From contig CAJJDN010000085.1 of NCBI GenBank assembly GCA_905182985.1, positions 359,949-423,948 on the forward strand: a stretch of DNA of 64,000 nucleotides, read 5' to 3'. Source of the DNA: Paramecium sonneborni. Lineage: Eukaryota; Ciliophora; Oligohymenophorea; Peniculida; Parameciidae. Positions 12,199 to 24,609 of this stretch are shown here, in pieces (position 1 is the stretch's first letter; every line of letters starts with the position of its first letter). Made by a program: the position numbers and the translations under genes. A model generated the notes under the pieces. That model searched no databases and was not told where the DNA came from. It saw nothing but the letters and a program-made list of their open reading frames with translations.

Positions 12199-13078
12199 TC
12201 AATCGTTAACACCTTTACCAATTATTTTTAATGTATCTTAAATAGTTTTAATAACACTGCTTAAATTATCTATAATTTAGCCTTGCTAATTAAATCTTTG
12301 ATTCATTTCTTCTTTCAAATTATAAGCAACATGATTGAATTCATCAATTGTTTTTACATGAAAATCTTAATTATTTTTTCTTTATCTTTATATTTCTTAA
12401 TCAGTGTGATCTCTTAATTCTTTACTTTAAAGAATCCTCTCTGATTTTTCATTACTTAATTTTTCATTAAGTTAATATGCTTCATCATCTAATTTTCTCA
12501 AAATCTCTTTTTCTCTTTCAACTCTTGTATTTTTTTCAGTTTCATAATGTTCAAATAAAGCTAAATTGATAATTAATAATAATACTAGTTAATTATTTTC
12601 TAATTTCTCTAAGATTTTCATCAGATTATCTCATTCTTTCTTATTTCTCTTCTTCTAATTTTTAAGTTAGATCTCTAAGATATTAATTAGCATCAACAAT
12701 TCTTTAATCTGTTTAATTTGCAAATGTGTCATGTTATGTTTATAATTTCTAATTTGTTTAATTCAACACTTAAGTAAATTTTGAATCATATGCAATTAAA
12801 GTATTATTTATTCTTTCACCTTCTGAAGTAATGAATTCTCTAGTATTTTATATTTTCCTAATAAATATAAATTATAATAACCTATGAACATCTAAAAATT
12901 TAGCTTCCAGTTATTTTTTTGCCTCTTCTCTATTTCTTTTCATATCTTCAAAATCATTTGCTAAATCTCCCATCTATTTTTCAAGTAGACTTAGTTTTTC
13001 ATTATCTTTAGGTAATTATTTATAAGGTTTTTAGGTTAAAGGACCTGTTGTTTATAAATTTTGTTATGTTTATTGCAT
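12199..13078 (-). CDS. SF-assemblin (striated fibre protein)
   Basis: 269 residues after removal of three introns (25, 24 and 21 nt), giving an exact multiple of three. After a short Gln/Pro-rich head comes an uninterrupted coiled-coil rod with the SF-assemblin/beta-giardin pattern: repeated ERxxxxxxLxxxI blocks, the segment KLSNEKSER, and a C-terminal helix ending in a string of Ile, Leu and Lys residues before the stop. The length fits the usual 265-300 residues. Family members build striated rootlet fibres attached to basal bodies. Paramecium has kinetodesmal fibres next to its cortical basal bodies, the likely site. The start ATG lies at the beginning of the Gln-rich head. Confidence 0.85.
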
Positions 13079-13132
13079 AAATTAAATAAATAAATTTACA
13101 ACATGAATAATAAGTAACTAATTTATCAATAA

Positions 13133-14456
13133 TCAATGTTAAAAATTTTATCTTCTTTTTATTACAACAGTTTTAGGATTAACACTAAGTCTGGCAGTAT
13201 TAGATTCATCTAATTATGTTTTAATTCTTTAAGTAAAACAATCAATTCTATTTTCTCGAATTTTATCATATTTTCTTTCTGATTTTGGATCTTAATGATT
13301 GAGTTTAATTTTCAATTTTGGTACTTCCATTAATCTCAAAGGTTACATTTTGTATACAGTTTAAGGTTTTAAAGTATTACTATTAGAACTATTGACAATA
13401 TTAGTTTTAGTGACGAAATTATGATTAATAATATTTTATGAATTAGATGATCGAATTTAATGATTGTGATTATGGTTGAAAAAATGTAAATTTGGATTAA
13501 TAATCTTATTATTAGATTAGATAGTAGATACTCCTCCATTATTTTAATTTATTTAATTAACCTAATTATTTTAGATTTGAATATTAACATTTGAATGAAC
13601 ATGAGTACTACATCCAGTACTAAAATTATTTGTTATAACATTGCTAGTTTTTCTTGGAGTGCCTATTTGAAGATTTAATTATTTTTTCATATTTCCTAAA
13701 TAGACAGTTCTAGATGTTGCATTTTCTTTGATTATAGATTCTTTTGGGTTTTATAATTCTTTTTATTGAAGAAATGTTGAAAATTACATAGCTTTCGTTA
13801 AATCTTATTCAACAAGAGATTGTGTAAATTATTTTTACCAATCTTTTTCTACAGCTCTATCAGCTTCAACATTTGTCAATAATTATAAGAAGGTAGTAGA
13901 CTTTTGAGTTTCATTTAATTCTTTTAAAAAACATGATAATTCTTATTTGTTTAAAGGTGTACTTTTCTATTTACTTTTTTTTGGACTCATTCCACCTTCT
14001 TTTTTAGCTTCTTTATCTATTTAATTAATTGCCCATTGATATTCAACCTAAGATCTACTACTAATGTATTTTAGAATTATGGCTTTTAATTCCTAAAAGT
14101 ATAACATAGGATGATCAATGCTAAACTTATAAATTATTAGTTATTGGTACTTTATAATATTATATTAGTTATTTTAGTTAAAGTTAACAATTAGGCATAT
14201 AATAGATCTGTTTTAAATATTCTTCTTAAGTGTCCAAAATTTTATAATCCTCTACTTTCACATATATACTATGTTTTGCTTTTCTTAAAATTTAGTTGAT
14301 AGATCGAGAAAAATAATAATTTTGGCTCTAACCATGTTTGTAATATAAACTGATATTCATTGTTTAAACAAGATCACCCTTTTTAGATATCTAATCAATC
14401 GAGGCATATAAACATTAGCGTTCATTTGTACAAAATCTACATTTGTAATTTTACAT
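13133..14456 (-). CDS. Unknown protein with Cys-containing N-terminus and Asn/Gln-rich tail
   Basis: 432 residues using one 25-nt intron (GTACCAAT...TATAAG). Other starts or splice choices lose the frame. The N-terminus has a C-x2-C pair (KCRFC) and a further Cys close by. The first ~170 residues are mixed alpha/beta with several aromatic residues, the middle is helical and charged, and residues ~270-360 are Asn/Gln/His low complexity. The C-terminal 70 residues are basic. It is tail-to-head with SF-assemblin on the same strand, with a spacing of about 55 bp. No family recognised; a DNA- or RNA-binding role would only be a guess from the charge. Confidence 0.6.
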
Positions 14457-14516
14457 TAATTATAATTCATTATTATTTCACTTTATTAAAACTAATTAAA
14501 CATAAATAAATAAATT

Positions 14517-16471
14517 ATGCAATTATCTCCTATTGATTTAGATTATTTACATTAAGAATCCATAGGAGGAGTCATTGCCGATGGATTGACTGTACTCTAT
14601 AACACACAACCTTAAAAACCTATTGAATTTCTAGCCAAATGGTTATTATAATATTGTAAAACTTCCACTGAGAAAATTCACTTCTAAAATGATGTATACT
14701 AATCTTTACTAATAGATAACAGCTTTAAAAAAAAGAATAAAACACTTAAAATTTTATTCAATAGTAAAAATAAGAGAAAGAAAGATTAGAAGAATTGTTA
14801 AAAATCAAATAATAATCTTTGCAATAATAACTGAATTACATTGATTATCTTAAAAATCACCCCTATCATTAAGATTTAATAATCGAAGAATTTCCTGATT
14901 TCTTAATGAAGAAATTTGTAATAATCTTTTAATATTTGAATTTAGAATTTATCTGGTGTGTACATATGTTATTTTAGTCATTAAAAATAAGAAGTTGATA
15001 TAGATCTTGTTGATGATGAAAATGCATTTATTAATCAAAAAGCACCAAAACTATTAAAATATGTAGGAACATCTTCAAACTAAAAATTTTTACTCAATTA
15101 AAACTTAACAGAATAAGCAGTTTTAACATATGAAGTACTTAAACCACCTCCTGTGGAAGAAGGCAAAACTCCTGAAACTTATAAGGGTTGTTATATTGCA
15201 GATGTGGTAAAAGAACCTAAAGTTTATTTTCATAAGTTTCCAAAATTAGGATGTTACTTTGCAATTCCAATGAATTTTGAAACTTCTCTTTTTGAAGTAA
15301 TAAAATATCATTTATATAAGGATGCTTTCGATACAGGATTAACAAATAGAATTAAATACAATTCTGAAGTAGAAACATAAAAGTAAGAAATTAAAACAAA
15401 GGAACTTGAACATGGTGAACAATTATAGAGTGCTGAAGATGAAGAATAAAGATTGTAATTAGAAGAGGAATTCAAAAATTATCTGTCTTCACTTCCATAA
15501 ATTACAGAACCACCTTTTTTAGGCATTTAATAATAATATATAATATGTGGAGATACTTTGGGATAAGATAGAAAACTATCATTGGAGGAACGTAATGAAT
15601 TATATGATTTAATACAATAATTTGGATAAAGTTATTAGGATAAAGAAATTGCTTTATTATCAGAAGATATTAATTAATAAATTGAATATGAAAATACTAT
15701 TCCTGAAAAATTAGAAGAGAATTATTTAGATTAAGAAAATCAATTTGTTGAATAATAAGCTGCAAATTTAGAAGAATTAAAAGAAACTAAAGAAAGAGAT
15801 TACAATTATGAAATAGAGTGTATTAAATTTGATTTCTTAAAGTAATAATTTACTGCTAAAGATTTTGCTTCCACTTTTCTTAACTTAACAAAGAGAAGAG
15901 TAATCAAATTTCCAAATATAATTAAAGCATTATTTTATTTGTTAGGCTACAAAAAAGAAGAAATCACATAAGAAAATAAATTGAATTGGAAAATTGTAGC
16001 TTCCTATATTGATTATAGATTTTTAGCTAAATTAGCACTTATTAATCACAGAGGACCAAAAGAGGCTCCTTTGTAACATGCTACTATATTTAGATTAGAA
16101 AAATTAATTGATATTTATGATGAAGAGAAAGTCATGAATTATAATTGGGCTTTAGGATATTTACAAAGATTTCTTACTTTATATTGTAAATTAAGAAGAG
16201 AGGATGTCGCTATTAGAAAGGAAATCTTATAAGAAAAAAGAGCGCAATTATAAGCATCCAAAGAACTATTAACTTAGTTATTAGTATGAAATTTAATAAA
16301 TACATATAGGAATAAAAAGAAATAGATTTATAATCATCTAAAGCAAACTTTTAAGGAGAAGAAGGTGAAGAATTTAATGAAGAAAGATGGATTGAACAAT
16401 GGGAATCAGAACATAATTTACCTGAAATTGGACCTGAACCTTAAGATGAAATTGATGATGACTTAGAATGA
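14517..16471 (+). CDS. DPY-30-motif protein, probably ciliary
   Basis: 623 residues with introns of 29, 28 and 26 nt; the spliced length is an exact multiple of three. Residues ~15-50 match the DPY-30 dimerisation motif (IADGLTVLYNTQP, then P-x-FLAKWLLQY). That motif docks amphipathic helices in radial-spoke, adenylate-kinase and histone-methyltransferase complexes. The middle contains a beta-rich segment around VYFHKFPKLGCYFAIP, and the C-terminal half is Glu/Gln-rich and helical, ending in an acidic tail (DEIDDDLE). Length and composition fit axonemal DPY-30 proteins better than the small nuclear DPY-30. The last intron removes an apparent stop at 16287, after which the acidic tail follows in frame. 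Confidence 0.7.
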
Positions 16472-16900
16472 TATACATAAATTAGAAATAAAAATTATAT
16501 ATAAGTAATTCTCAACTCATGTCAATGCATCTATATCAGCTACAATTTAATCTGAAAAAGTTGGATTAATAAAAGATCTCTTATAACTTAAGATGATTAC
16601 TTGGAAGATAAAATTAAATCTGATTTCCTATTCGAATTATATAAAGAGGTTTATTAAGAAGTTTTCTTAGTCAAATTAAACAAATCAAAAAGAATTGATA
16701 AAAAAAGAAATCTAATTGAATAGATTTAAATACTAAGGAAAAGTATATTAGCATTCTAGAACGTAAAGATTAAAATTTCTATGATATAAATTCAGATTTC
16801 ATAAAAGGATAATAATATTATATTTAAGCCTTTATTTGGAGTTGAAAATATTGTTTAAAAAACTATTATTAATATATAGAAATAGTATAAGCAATAATGA
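16458..16900 (+). pseudogene. Small helical protein gene with apparent 1-bp frameshift
   Basis: An ATG at 16458, overlapping the end of the previous gene by 14 bp, opens a frame reading through KVGLIKDLLQLK to about 16592. From there the protein-like sequence continues in a different frame (DDYLEDKIKSDF...) to a TGA at 16898-16900. Adding one base near 16592 would make a continuous ~147-residue helical protein. I found no GT...AG intron of suitable length that does the same. It is therefore a frameshifted gene, a sequencing error, or two chance frames. No family is recognised. Confidence 0.4.
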
Positions 16901-16998
16901 ATAATTGACATCCACTGTTGATAACATTAATAAATTAAATTAAGATTATTTCGAAATTAATACTAATTATATAGAAAAATAAAAACTTAAAAATATCA

Positions 16999-18000
16999 TC
17001 AAATGATATCTTTTAATTCAACTTTATATTATAATACTTTAGGTCTAAAGCCTATTATACCCAATTATTTTAGTTTCTCTGATTCAAAAGAGTTAATTGG
17101 TACTCTTTATTAATAAAGGAAATCTGATATATGTTTTGCCATTCTAATAGGTTCATCTTCATGAATATTATGACCAGAATTTTCAAATATATGGATTGGA
17201 TATCTAGATTTTAAAAATTATTCAGTGGGAATTCTATCACTTTCTGCTATGAAAAGCATTTTTTAAAAAGGAAAGGTGTCAAATCCATTTTAAATTCCAT
17301 CAAACCATTAATCCCAATATATTTTTGTTTCTATCAGATCTACTTTCCATTCTAATTTCTCATTTAAATAATTAGGAACAGTTATTTGAGCTGAATTTGG
17401 ATTTCTAATTATACTATTTTAAAGATGATAATTAATTGCACTGTCGTATGAACTAAAAATATTAGGCCTTTTTCTTAAAGAATAATCCATTATTTAAATG
17501 CTTTCAAATGCTTTATTTTCAATCATATCAATTACTATCAATCCACGTATATAAGATTAATGCTTTAATTTTGATGCTATTGCAGCACCTAAACTGTGAC
17601 CTAATAATATTATATTTGTGTTTGGGAATTTCATTCTAATATATTCTATCACTGTTTAACATTCCATTATCAAATTTTACATTGTGAGAGTTTCTTTTCT
17701 TTCAGATTAACCATGAGAAATAATATCATAAGAAAAGCAACTGCAAAAAGTTTTTAATTCTTGTATAAGTAAAGCAAAAGTCATGGCACAATGTCCAGCT
17801 CCATGAATCAATAATATAATTGGTTCTGATTTGATTATTGAATAAATTGGTATACCCTAAAAAAATAATTGATTTTAAAACGTTATAAATAATAAGATTC
17901 TCATAATATTAGTTCCAGTTATGCTTTGCTTTTTTTTTAAGACTGAATAAAGATTTCTAAGTTTCAAACTGTTCTTAAAGAATCGATAATGGTTTTACAT
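16999..18000 (-). CDS. PPME1: Protein phosphatase methylesterase 1
   Basis: Intronless, 333 residues, alpha/beta hydrolase fold. The family removes the methyl ester from the C-terminal leucine of the PP2A catalytic subunit. Visible features are an oxyanion-loop segment LLIHGAGHCA, the nucleophile elbow LLGHSLGAAIA, a family-typical segment KIYWDQWFDGI, and the catalytic histidine in NSGHNIHEDEP near the C-terminus. Order and spacing match animal PPME1. An in-frame ATG at 17904 is an alternative start 32 residues later; I keep 18000 because the extra residues stay in frame and family members have an N-terminal extension. It is the only clear signalling-maintenance enzyme in this part of the window. 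Confidence 0.88.
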
Positions 18001-18205
18001 TCATAGGAGAAAATATTATAATAATTATATAATTCTCATAATTAATATAATATTAATGATGAAAAAATTTATCATATTTCACATATGAATCTCTTCTGTA
18101 TACACAATTAGTGATTAGATTAGTATTGAATGAAAACTTATTATAATTCTTTTCGATAAATGTAATGAACTATAGCACAAAAGATGCTATAACAGATAAA
18201 ATAAT

Positions 18206-18660
18206 ATGGTGGCTTTAATAAGTATTCTTTAAAATTAAGATTTATTTTGGAAGTTGATTAGAGTGACGAGTTATTAAAAATAAAATGATAAGAAAATTAT
18301 GGTCTAAAATATAAAGAATTATCAAAATTAGTTTATCCAAGTTTATTATTTGAAAAATGAATTTCCTATTTGTAAATAAATATAGAAAGAAATGCAAATA
18401 GAATATATTGATTAAAATAGGGAATTAACATACATAATAAATCCAGATTAGAATATAAAATTAATAAAACAACTAGAAGTATGAATAAGATAAAATATTA
18501 GAGATCATAAATATGGATAGTAGAATAGCATCATCCAGAATAATGTATAAGATAATTAGTAGGAATAATGCCAATAAAATAATTAGTAGGAATAATGCGG
18601 ATAAAATAATTTTATTTAATTTTTAATATTAAGAAATGTAAAAAAATCAGATAATATTGA
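18206..18660 (+). CDS. Small unknown protein with a tandem 9-residue repeat
   Basis: 143 residues if a 23-nt intron (GTATGAATAAG...TATTAG) is removed, which also yields an exact multiple of three. The C-terminal part contains two tandem copies of QLVGIMxIK, encoded by a 27-bp direct DNA repeat near 18552-18606. The rest is basic, with Gln and Ile common, and has no clear domain. It lies between PPME1 (divergent) and calpain (convergent). The only support is the open frame, a plausible intron and the repeat. Confidence 0.4.
18552..18606 (+). repeat. 27-bp tandem repeat, two copies
   Basis: Two adjacent copies of a 27-bp unit that begins AATTAGTAGGAATAATGC; they differ at a couple of bases. 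The unit length is a multiple of three, so in the predicted gene it encodes a repeated 9-residue block without breaking the frame. Confidence 0.75.
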
Positions 18661-18675
18661 TAAAATTTAATGATG

Positions 18676-21081
18676 TCATTAGACCAATTAATGTTTGGGA
18701 GTAAATGCAACACCACTTGGATCCAAACTTAAGAGTATTATTTTATCTTCTCCAGGAGTTAGTTCTATTTAATAACTATCTCCAACTTCAGGTTTTAAGA
18801 GTTTAACACCTTGTTTATTCGATAAAGTATTCTTTAATTTGAATGTTTTCTATGTTGTATTTTTATAATAGAAATAACCTAATCTAAAATATATATAGGA
18901 ATTCTATACCCTTTAGAAACAACAGTTTCCATAGAACAAAATAAACCGTTGGTTAATAATTATAAGTTTTTATTTTCTCTTGCTACTTATAACATAACTG
19001 TTTTTCTTAATTCTGCATCTCTAGGTACTTATTTTGGTCTCAAGAATTCTGATCCATAAACACTAAATTAGTATTCATGTTCATTCCAACTTGGAACAGC
19101 CCATTTAATTTTAATTTGAACAGAATATTTTCCTTTAGTTAATTTACCTCCTAAATGAACTTAAATATCTTTTTATTGTTTCGAATCAATAAATTATTAA
19201 TCTCCTTTTCCATTATTTTTTGCTAATAATATTCTTACATAAGAATATTCATATTTGATATCTTTGTTTTATGCATATCTTCTTAAAGCTTCTTGGTGAA
19301 CTGTGAAATAATATTCTCCATCATTTGGTACATCAATATCATATTAAATAGTTTTAGTTCTTTAAGCCATTTATTTTATAGAGTTATATAGATATTCTTT
19401 TCTAAAATAACCTACAAAGATCGCTTAGAAATATCTTTTGAAATCTTTAATTTCCATATAAAATATTCCATCATCTTCTTTCTTACCAAATTTGACTTAT
19501 TATTTTAATTCTTCTGTCCATAATGAACTTTCATCACTCCAATCTCCATTCCATTCTTTTTAACCCCAAGGATTCCTAATCTTTAAAATAGTAACTTATC
19601 CTTTAGTTGGATGATTCAAATTATAAACCTTCAATAATGAATAAGCATGTCCTGCAACTAAACCATAATTGGCATAATTTGGATTTGATTTAAATGTACC
19701 ACTTGCCATAACACATTTCATGTCAGAAAATTTTTATAATTATTATGAAAAATCTGGAGCATTCGTAAATATAAGCCAAGTTGGACCACCTGTAATACTT
19801 TTAATAACTTCTCTTGGATCACCACCATCTATATCAGTGTAATTATTATTCATTTTAGCCCAAGCCTTTTCTAATAAAGCTACCCACAATTCTGCTCCAG
19901 CATTTTTTAAAAATGATGGATTTCCTTAATTATTAACAGGAATATAGTCATCCAACATAATAACTTTCCATTCACCATCTTAACATAATCTTACTGCGTA
20001 CAATTTTGAAGAATTTACTTTTTAACTTATAAATAAATCTTTTATCACTTCAGGCCTAAGAATAATCTATATTTAAATACCATCTGCATGCTATCGTACT
20101 TACTGATGCTAAAAAGTAACAATTTCCTTATATACCTTATCTAATATCTTTATGAGAAATCCATTTCCCTAATCCTACTCTGCTATCCTTTTAATCATCA
20201 ATATTAAACATTTTTAACTTATTTTTAAAAATGTCACTCATTCTTTTCCATGATAGTTAAGAATATCTCATTCCTAAACTTCTTACAGATGGGGGAAATT
20301 CATTATCTACAAATTCCTATTTTGAATTTTTCAATTCTTCTCTTTTCTATATTAATTCCTTTGCTCCTTTCATATTTAAATCAATATTTAAGAAATCTGC
20401 AAATTCTACTTCATCCTCTTTCACTTCCTATTAATCTACATCTTCCATTTCTTATGGTTGATGAGGAATTTCTTTCTCCTTTTATATCCTTTAATCTTAT
20501 TATGATCTTATTGAATATTTCACTTATTCTTATTATGGATTTTTATTTTTATTATCCACAATCTCTGACCAGTTTTAAAACAATTATCTCAAATGATCAC
20601 ATGAAAATTTCAAATTTCCAAACTATTTTCTTAAAGATTGATATTCTTTTAGAGTAATTGAAGGGTGGTAAAATTCAATCAATTCCTTAAATTCTCTTTC
20701 CTCTAAAGCTAAATCTTTATTTTTATCAAAGTATTTGAATACTCTTTCAATATCAAATCTTTTGGATTTATAATTTTAGATAATTATTTCTATTGTTGAG
20801 ATATCCTATGCAGATAATACTAATTCAATCTTTTCTTAATTTTCTGTTAATTTTTCAAGTATTTCTACTGTCAATCCTATTAAACTCTTATAATCAATTA
20901 ATGCTTTCTAATAGAATCTGTCACAATCTGTTATTGTTATTGCAGGGTCAATTTATTTAATTAATTTTCTAAAATGAACCTAAGCAAGAGCTGGACGACC
21001 AAAATCTTGAATCAAATATTTAAATGGCTTTTAGATTGCCAATTTATATATTGCTTTCAAAATTTGATCATCAAATTCCAT
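18676..21081 (-). CDS. Calpain-family cysteine protease
   Basis: 784 residues after removing introns of 25 and 26 nt. The N-terminal ~240 residues include an EF-hand-like loop (DKNKDLALEEREF), consistent with calcium sensing. The catalytic domain has all three active-site residues in order: Cys in GNCYFLAS, His in GHAYSLLKV and Asn in IRNPWG. It is followed by C2-like/beta-sandwich segments (calpain domain III type), and the C-terminus also looks beta-rich. This looks like an active, calcium-regulated intracellular protease. An N-terminal rather than C-terminal EF hand differs from classical animal calpains. The start ATG is the first in a long open N-terminus. Confidence 0.88.
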
Positions 21082-21512
21082 TATTTATTAAAAATTAATA
21101 TCTTCTTAATATAAATCAACACGCGTTTTAATATTTAATTAATATATTATATCTGAATCATTTTTTTTCAAGTAACAAATTTTATTTTTACAAATATATA
21201 TTTGTTTAATTTCTCATTACTCTATTCTTTTATCTATAATATCACAGTTTTTACATATACCTTTATGAATTTTAGTATAATTATGACATATCTCTAAAAT
21301 GCAGATTTATTCTTCAAATAATATTTACTTAATACGAGGTAAGAATTATTTTATAAAGTTGTACATATGAAGACATTTTGACTAGCAAATTATCAATTTT
21401 TTTCAAAATTTATAATACTTTTTAAATTTAAAATAATATTACTATTATTTTTATTATATGTTACTAAATTAAGAAAAATTAATTAGCATTCTTTTATTAA
21501 ATTATAATTAAA
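21082..21512. other. Divergent intergenic region with one very small ORF
   Basis: AT-rich region upstream of two divergent genes, so probably a shared promoter region. The only notable content is the small minus-strand ORF listed at 21214-21366. No other signal seen. Confidence 0.45.
21214..21366 (-). CDS. Tiny ORF with Cys/His pairs, doubtful
   Basis: 50 codons from ATG to TGA. The product ends with C-x2-H followed 12 residues later by C-x2-C (CHNYTKIHKGICKNC), spacing that could bind zinc. It resembles the short Cys/His N-terminal element of FCP1-type phosphatases, but no catalytic domain follows. It may be a chance frame or the remains of a larger gene. Confidence 0.2.
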
Positions 21513-23054
21513 ATGAAAAAAATGAATGGTGGAAAAAAACAGCCATTTGTTCCTGCAGTTGTCACGATAGAATTTAGAATTCAAAAAAGAAATCAAAGTA
21601 CAAATTTTATGTAATTTTTATAATTAGTTACGGATTTGATTTAAGCTAATTCTTTACTTAAAGAGATAAATGAGCCAATAATTTTAGCCAGAGTTAAGGA
21701 AATTGAAAATACGATTTTTTAAGAACATGGAATTAATGTTCATTTATACAGCAGTAAAATTGAAAAGGCTGTTTCTTTCTTTAAAGGAATAAATTAAAAT
21801 AATTATATAAATATTGCTTAAAAATTAAAAAAGTAAGAGCTTAAGGCTAAATCAATCTTCAAATTATTAGAAAAGAAGAAATAACTAAAAGACTACGATT
21901 AATAAATTTTAAATAAGTCTCTTTAGAAATCAGAATATGATCCTCTGAATACTAACTAAATTAGCGCAAAACAAACCCTATTAGTGGCAAATAAAATAAC
22001 AATTATAAAAACAAAAACTTCAACTTCAGATTAGAAGGGAAATTTTGCTGCAAAACCAAATATGGTTTTTGCAGATTAAATTCTGCCTATAGAACCAATT
22101 TAAGAGAAAAAAGTAAAAATATAAAAAAGTGAAGAAGATGATGAAATTGATATAAGAATAAATGATGGTATACAAGGAGCTGCATAAATAGGAGTTTTTT
22201 GTTCAAAATAAATAATCTTAATTGACAACAAAGTTAAAATACCAATAGTTCTTTTAGTTTAATTTTCTCCATAATACAGAGTACTATGTGATAGAATTGA
22301 TTTTTCTAAGCTTCATAGTGCAAAAGAGACTATTTCTTTTTTATCTTCAAATCTCGAAAGAAAGATTGTTTTTGGTTAAGTTGTATTGAGGCCATGTGAA
22401 TATATTAAAAACCTAAGAGAATTAAGTTAAAAACTGATAAAATAGGATAAAATAGTAGCTTAAAAATTTGATAAAGATAATTCATCTTTCTTAATATTAC
22501 ATAAAAATCAATTAGAATAAATTCTCAAAGCAAGGAAATAGAGTCTAGCATTTGATGCTTCTGATATGGTTATAAAAGAATGGGCAAAAACATCATCTTA
22601 TTTAGAATGGTGGGCATTGAATAAATAAGATCACAATCTTCACTTTCTCATATCATATAAAAGTTTAACAAGTTCAAGTGATCAGAATTATGATAAAGTA
22701 ATACTCTAAAAACCTTCAAGTTATCCTTAAATTTAACAAACAATTGATTCTTTAATATAAAAGAAAGATATTGATGATTTATTGTAAGGGTTTCTTTAGA
22801 CAGATTTATCATAAATTGCATTCCCTTTGGTTGGTGATATGATCTAAGAATAAAATATTATATAATAAGTTGAATAGCAAATTCAAGAAGAAGTTGATAA
22901 AAATTATAAGAGTTAAAATGAAGAAGAGCTAAAAAATAAGCTAGAGGACAAATCTAAAACTAATAGGATTAACGGATAGGAATATAAAGAAGTATATTTC
23001 AATATTAAAATATCCGATTTAACTCTGTAATTATCAAAGGACGACTATTTCTGA
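21513..23054 (+). CDS. Unknown soluble protein
   Basis: Intronless gene of 513 residues, clearly open in the ciliate code with many TAA/TAG Gln codons. A basic first section is followed by an alternating helix/strand pattern and a C-terminal Gln/Glu-rich helix. No signal peptide, membrane helix or motif I can name. Two Gly/Phe/Cys-containing strands around residues 225-300 (for example GVFCSKQIILIDNKV) suggest a folded domain. It starts about 430 bp from the divergent calpain gene. Confidence 0.65.
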
Positions 23055-23437
23055 CATTTTGATCAAAAATATAAGTGAAAAATAATTAAATATCATTAAA
23101 TTATAAATAATTTAATAAATTTTATTGAATGACTAAATCCCACTTATCAATATTTAATATATTTTAAGTCACAACAATTAGTCAAAAATAAAATGCTATT
23201 ATTAGCTTGGCAATCTAATTCTCAATATTTTGGTTGTCTTTTTATAATAGTAACATTTTCTTATAAAACTAATAAAATGTATTTTAAAATGTGGTCAAAA
23301 ATATTTATCAAGTAGCTGTCAGTAATTCGGTTAAATTTTTTGAAATTAAAATCTGTTTTTTTAAACATATCAGGTAGATATATATTTCTTTTTAAATTAC
23401 TAATAACATAAATATATTTATATTAATTGTATTAGAA
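23055..23437. other. Intergenic, no gene seen
   Basis: AT-rich spacer between two plus-strand genes; stops in all frames and no recognisable motif. Confidence 0.5.
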
Positions 23438-24572
23438 ATGGAAGGTAAACTTTATCATTATCTAGATATCTTTAAATCACCCTCAAATAAATACTTCATA
23501 ATAAAATACAAGACAAGAGGGCAGGCTGATTAAAGTCTAAATAATAAAGTCATTTTTATCCAAAAGAGATTTGATTAGTAATTAAGAAATGCAGCCTAAG
23601 TATGTGAATAGGTAGGAGTGTTTTTGAGTTGCTTGGATTAAAGATCATTTATTGCTTTTGGTACAATTTAGAATGAACCAACTGATTTCGATTATCTTAC
23701 CGTATTTCTAAAAGTTAACTCTTTAGGAAGAATAGTAGCAAAATTTAAATAATTTACAAGAATTTTTTTAATCTTTTGTGAAGGTAGAGTGGATATTTAA
23801 AGGAGTACTAAATTTTGAAAAAACTTAAAATATAAAAAATGATTTAAATGAAATGAAACCTGTCAATCATTGTAAAGATGTTTAAGAATTAACATGCTAA
23901 ACAGCAGAATAAGTAAGGAATATTGAATTATTCAAAGTTATTATAATTGCTTTAAAAATCAAAACCTTATAAACCATAACCTTAATAGGATATTAGAATA
24001 CCACATGAATTTAAGAGAATTTTAAGGAATAATATTGCAGATAATGATAGTGATAAATATAAAAGTAGTAAAAGTAGAAGTCGAAATAGAGAGAGGAAAG
24101 AAAAAGATAAGGATAGAAGAAAATCTAGTAAAGATAGATAAAAAGAGAGAAAAAATCATGATCGTAGAAGTAGAGAAAGGAGAAGCAAAGATAGAAAAAG
24201 CAAAGAAAAAAGTTAAAGAAGAAGTAAAGAGAAAAAAAAAAAGAGTTATGAAAAACAAGAGGATAAAAGCCATATTATATCAGAGTTTGTTAATGATGAT
24301 AGTATTCTAATACATAATAGATAATAGATAAGGAATAAAGAGATTTGGATAGAGAAAAAGAAAGACAAGTAAGGGAAAAAGAATAATAGAAGGAAAAAGA
24401 TCATAGAGAATAAAGAGAAAGAGAGAGAGCTAAAGAATAAAGAGAGTAAAAAGAAAGAGATAAAGAAAAAGAATAACGTTTGTAAAAAGAGCAAGAAAAA
24501 AGAGAGAAGGAAGAAAAAGAGATGATAGAAAAATAAAAATAGAAGGAAAAAGAAAAAGAGAAAGAAAAAGAA

Positions 24573-24609
<37 letters not shown>

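Noticed and set aside
14950..14975. Very short 18-nt intron in the DPY-30 gene
   Set aside because: Rechecking the frame showed the sequence is in frame without it once the upstream intron is 29 nt.
20250..20657. 135-residue plus-strand ORF
   Set aside because: Antisense shadow of the N-terminal part of the calpain gene, which has an EF-hand-like loop and all catalytic residues.
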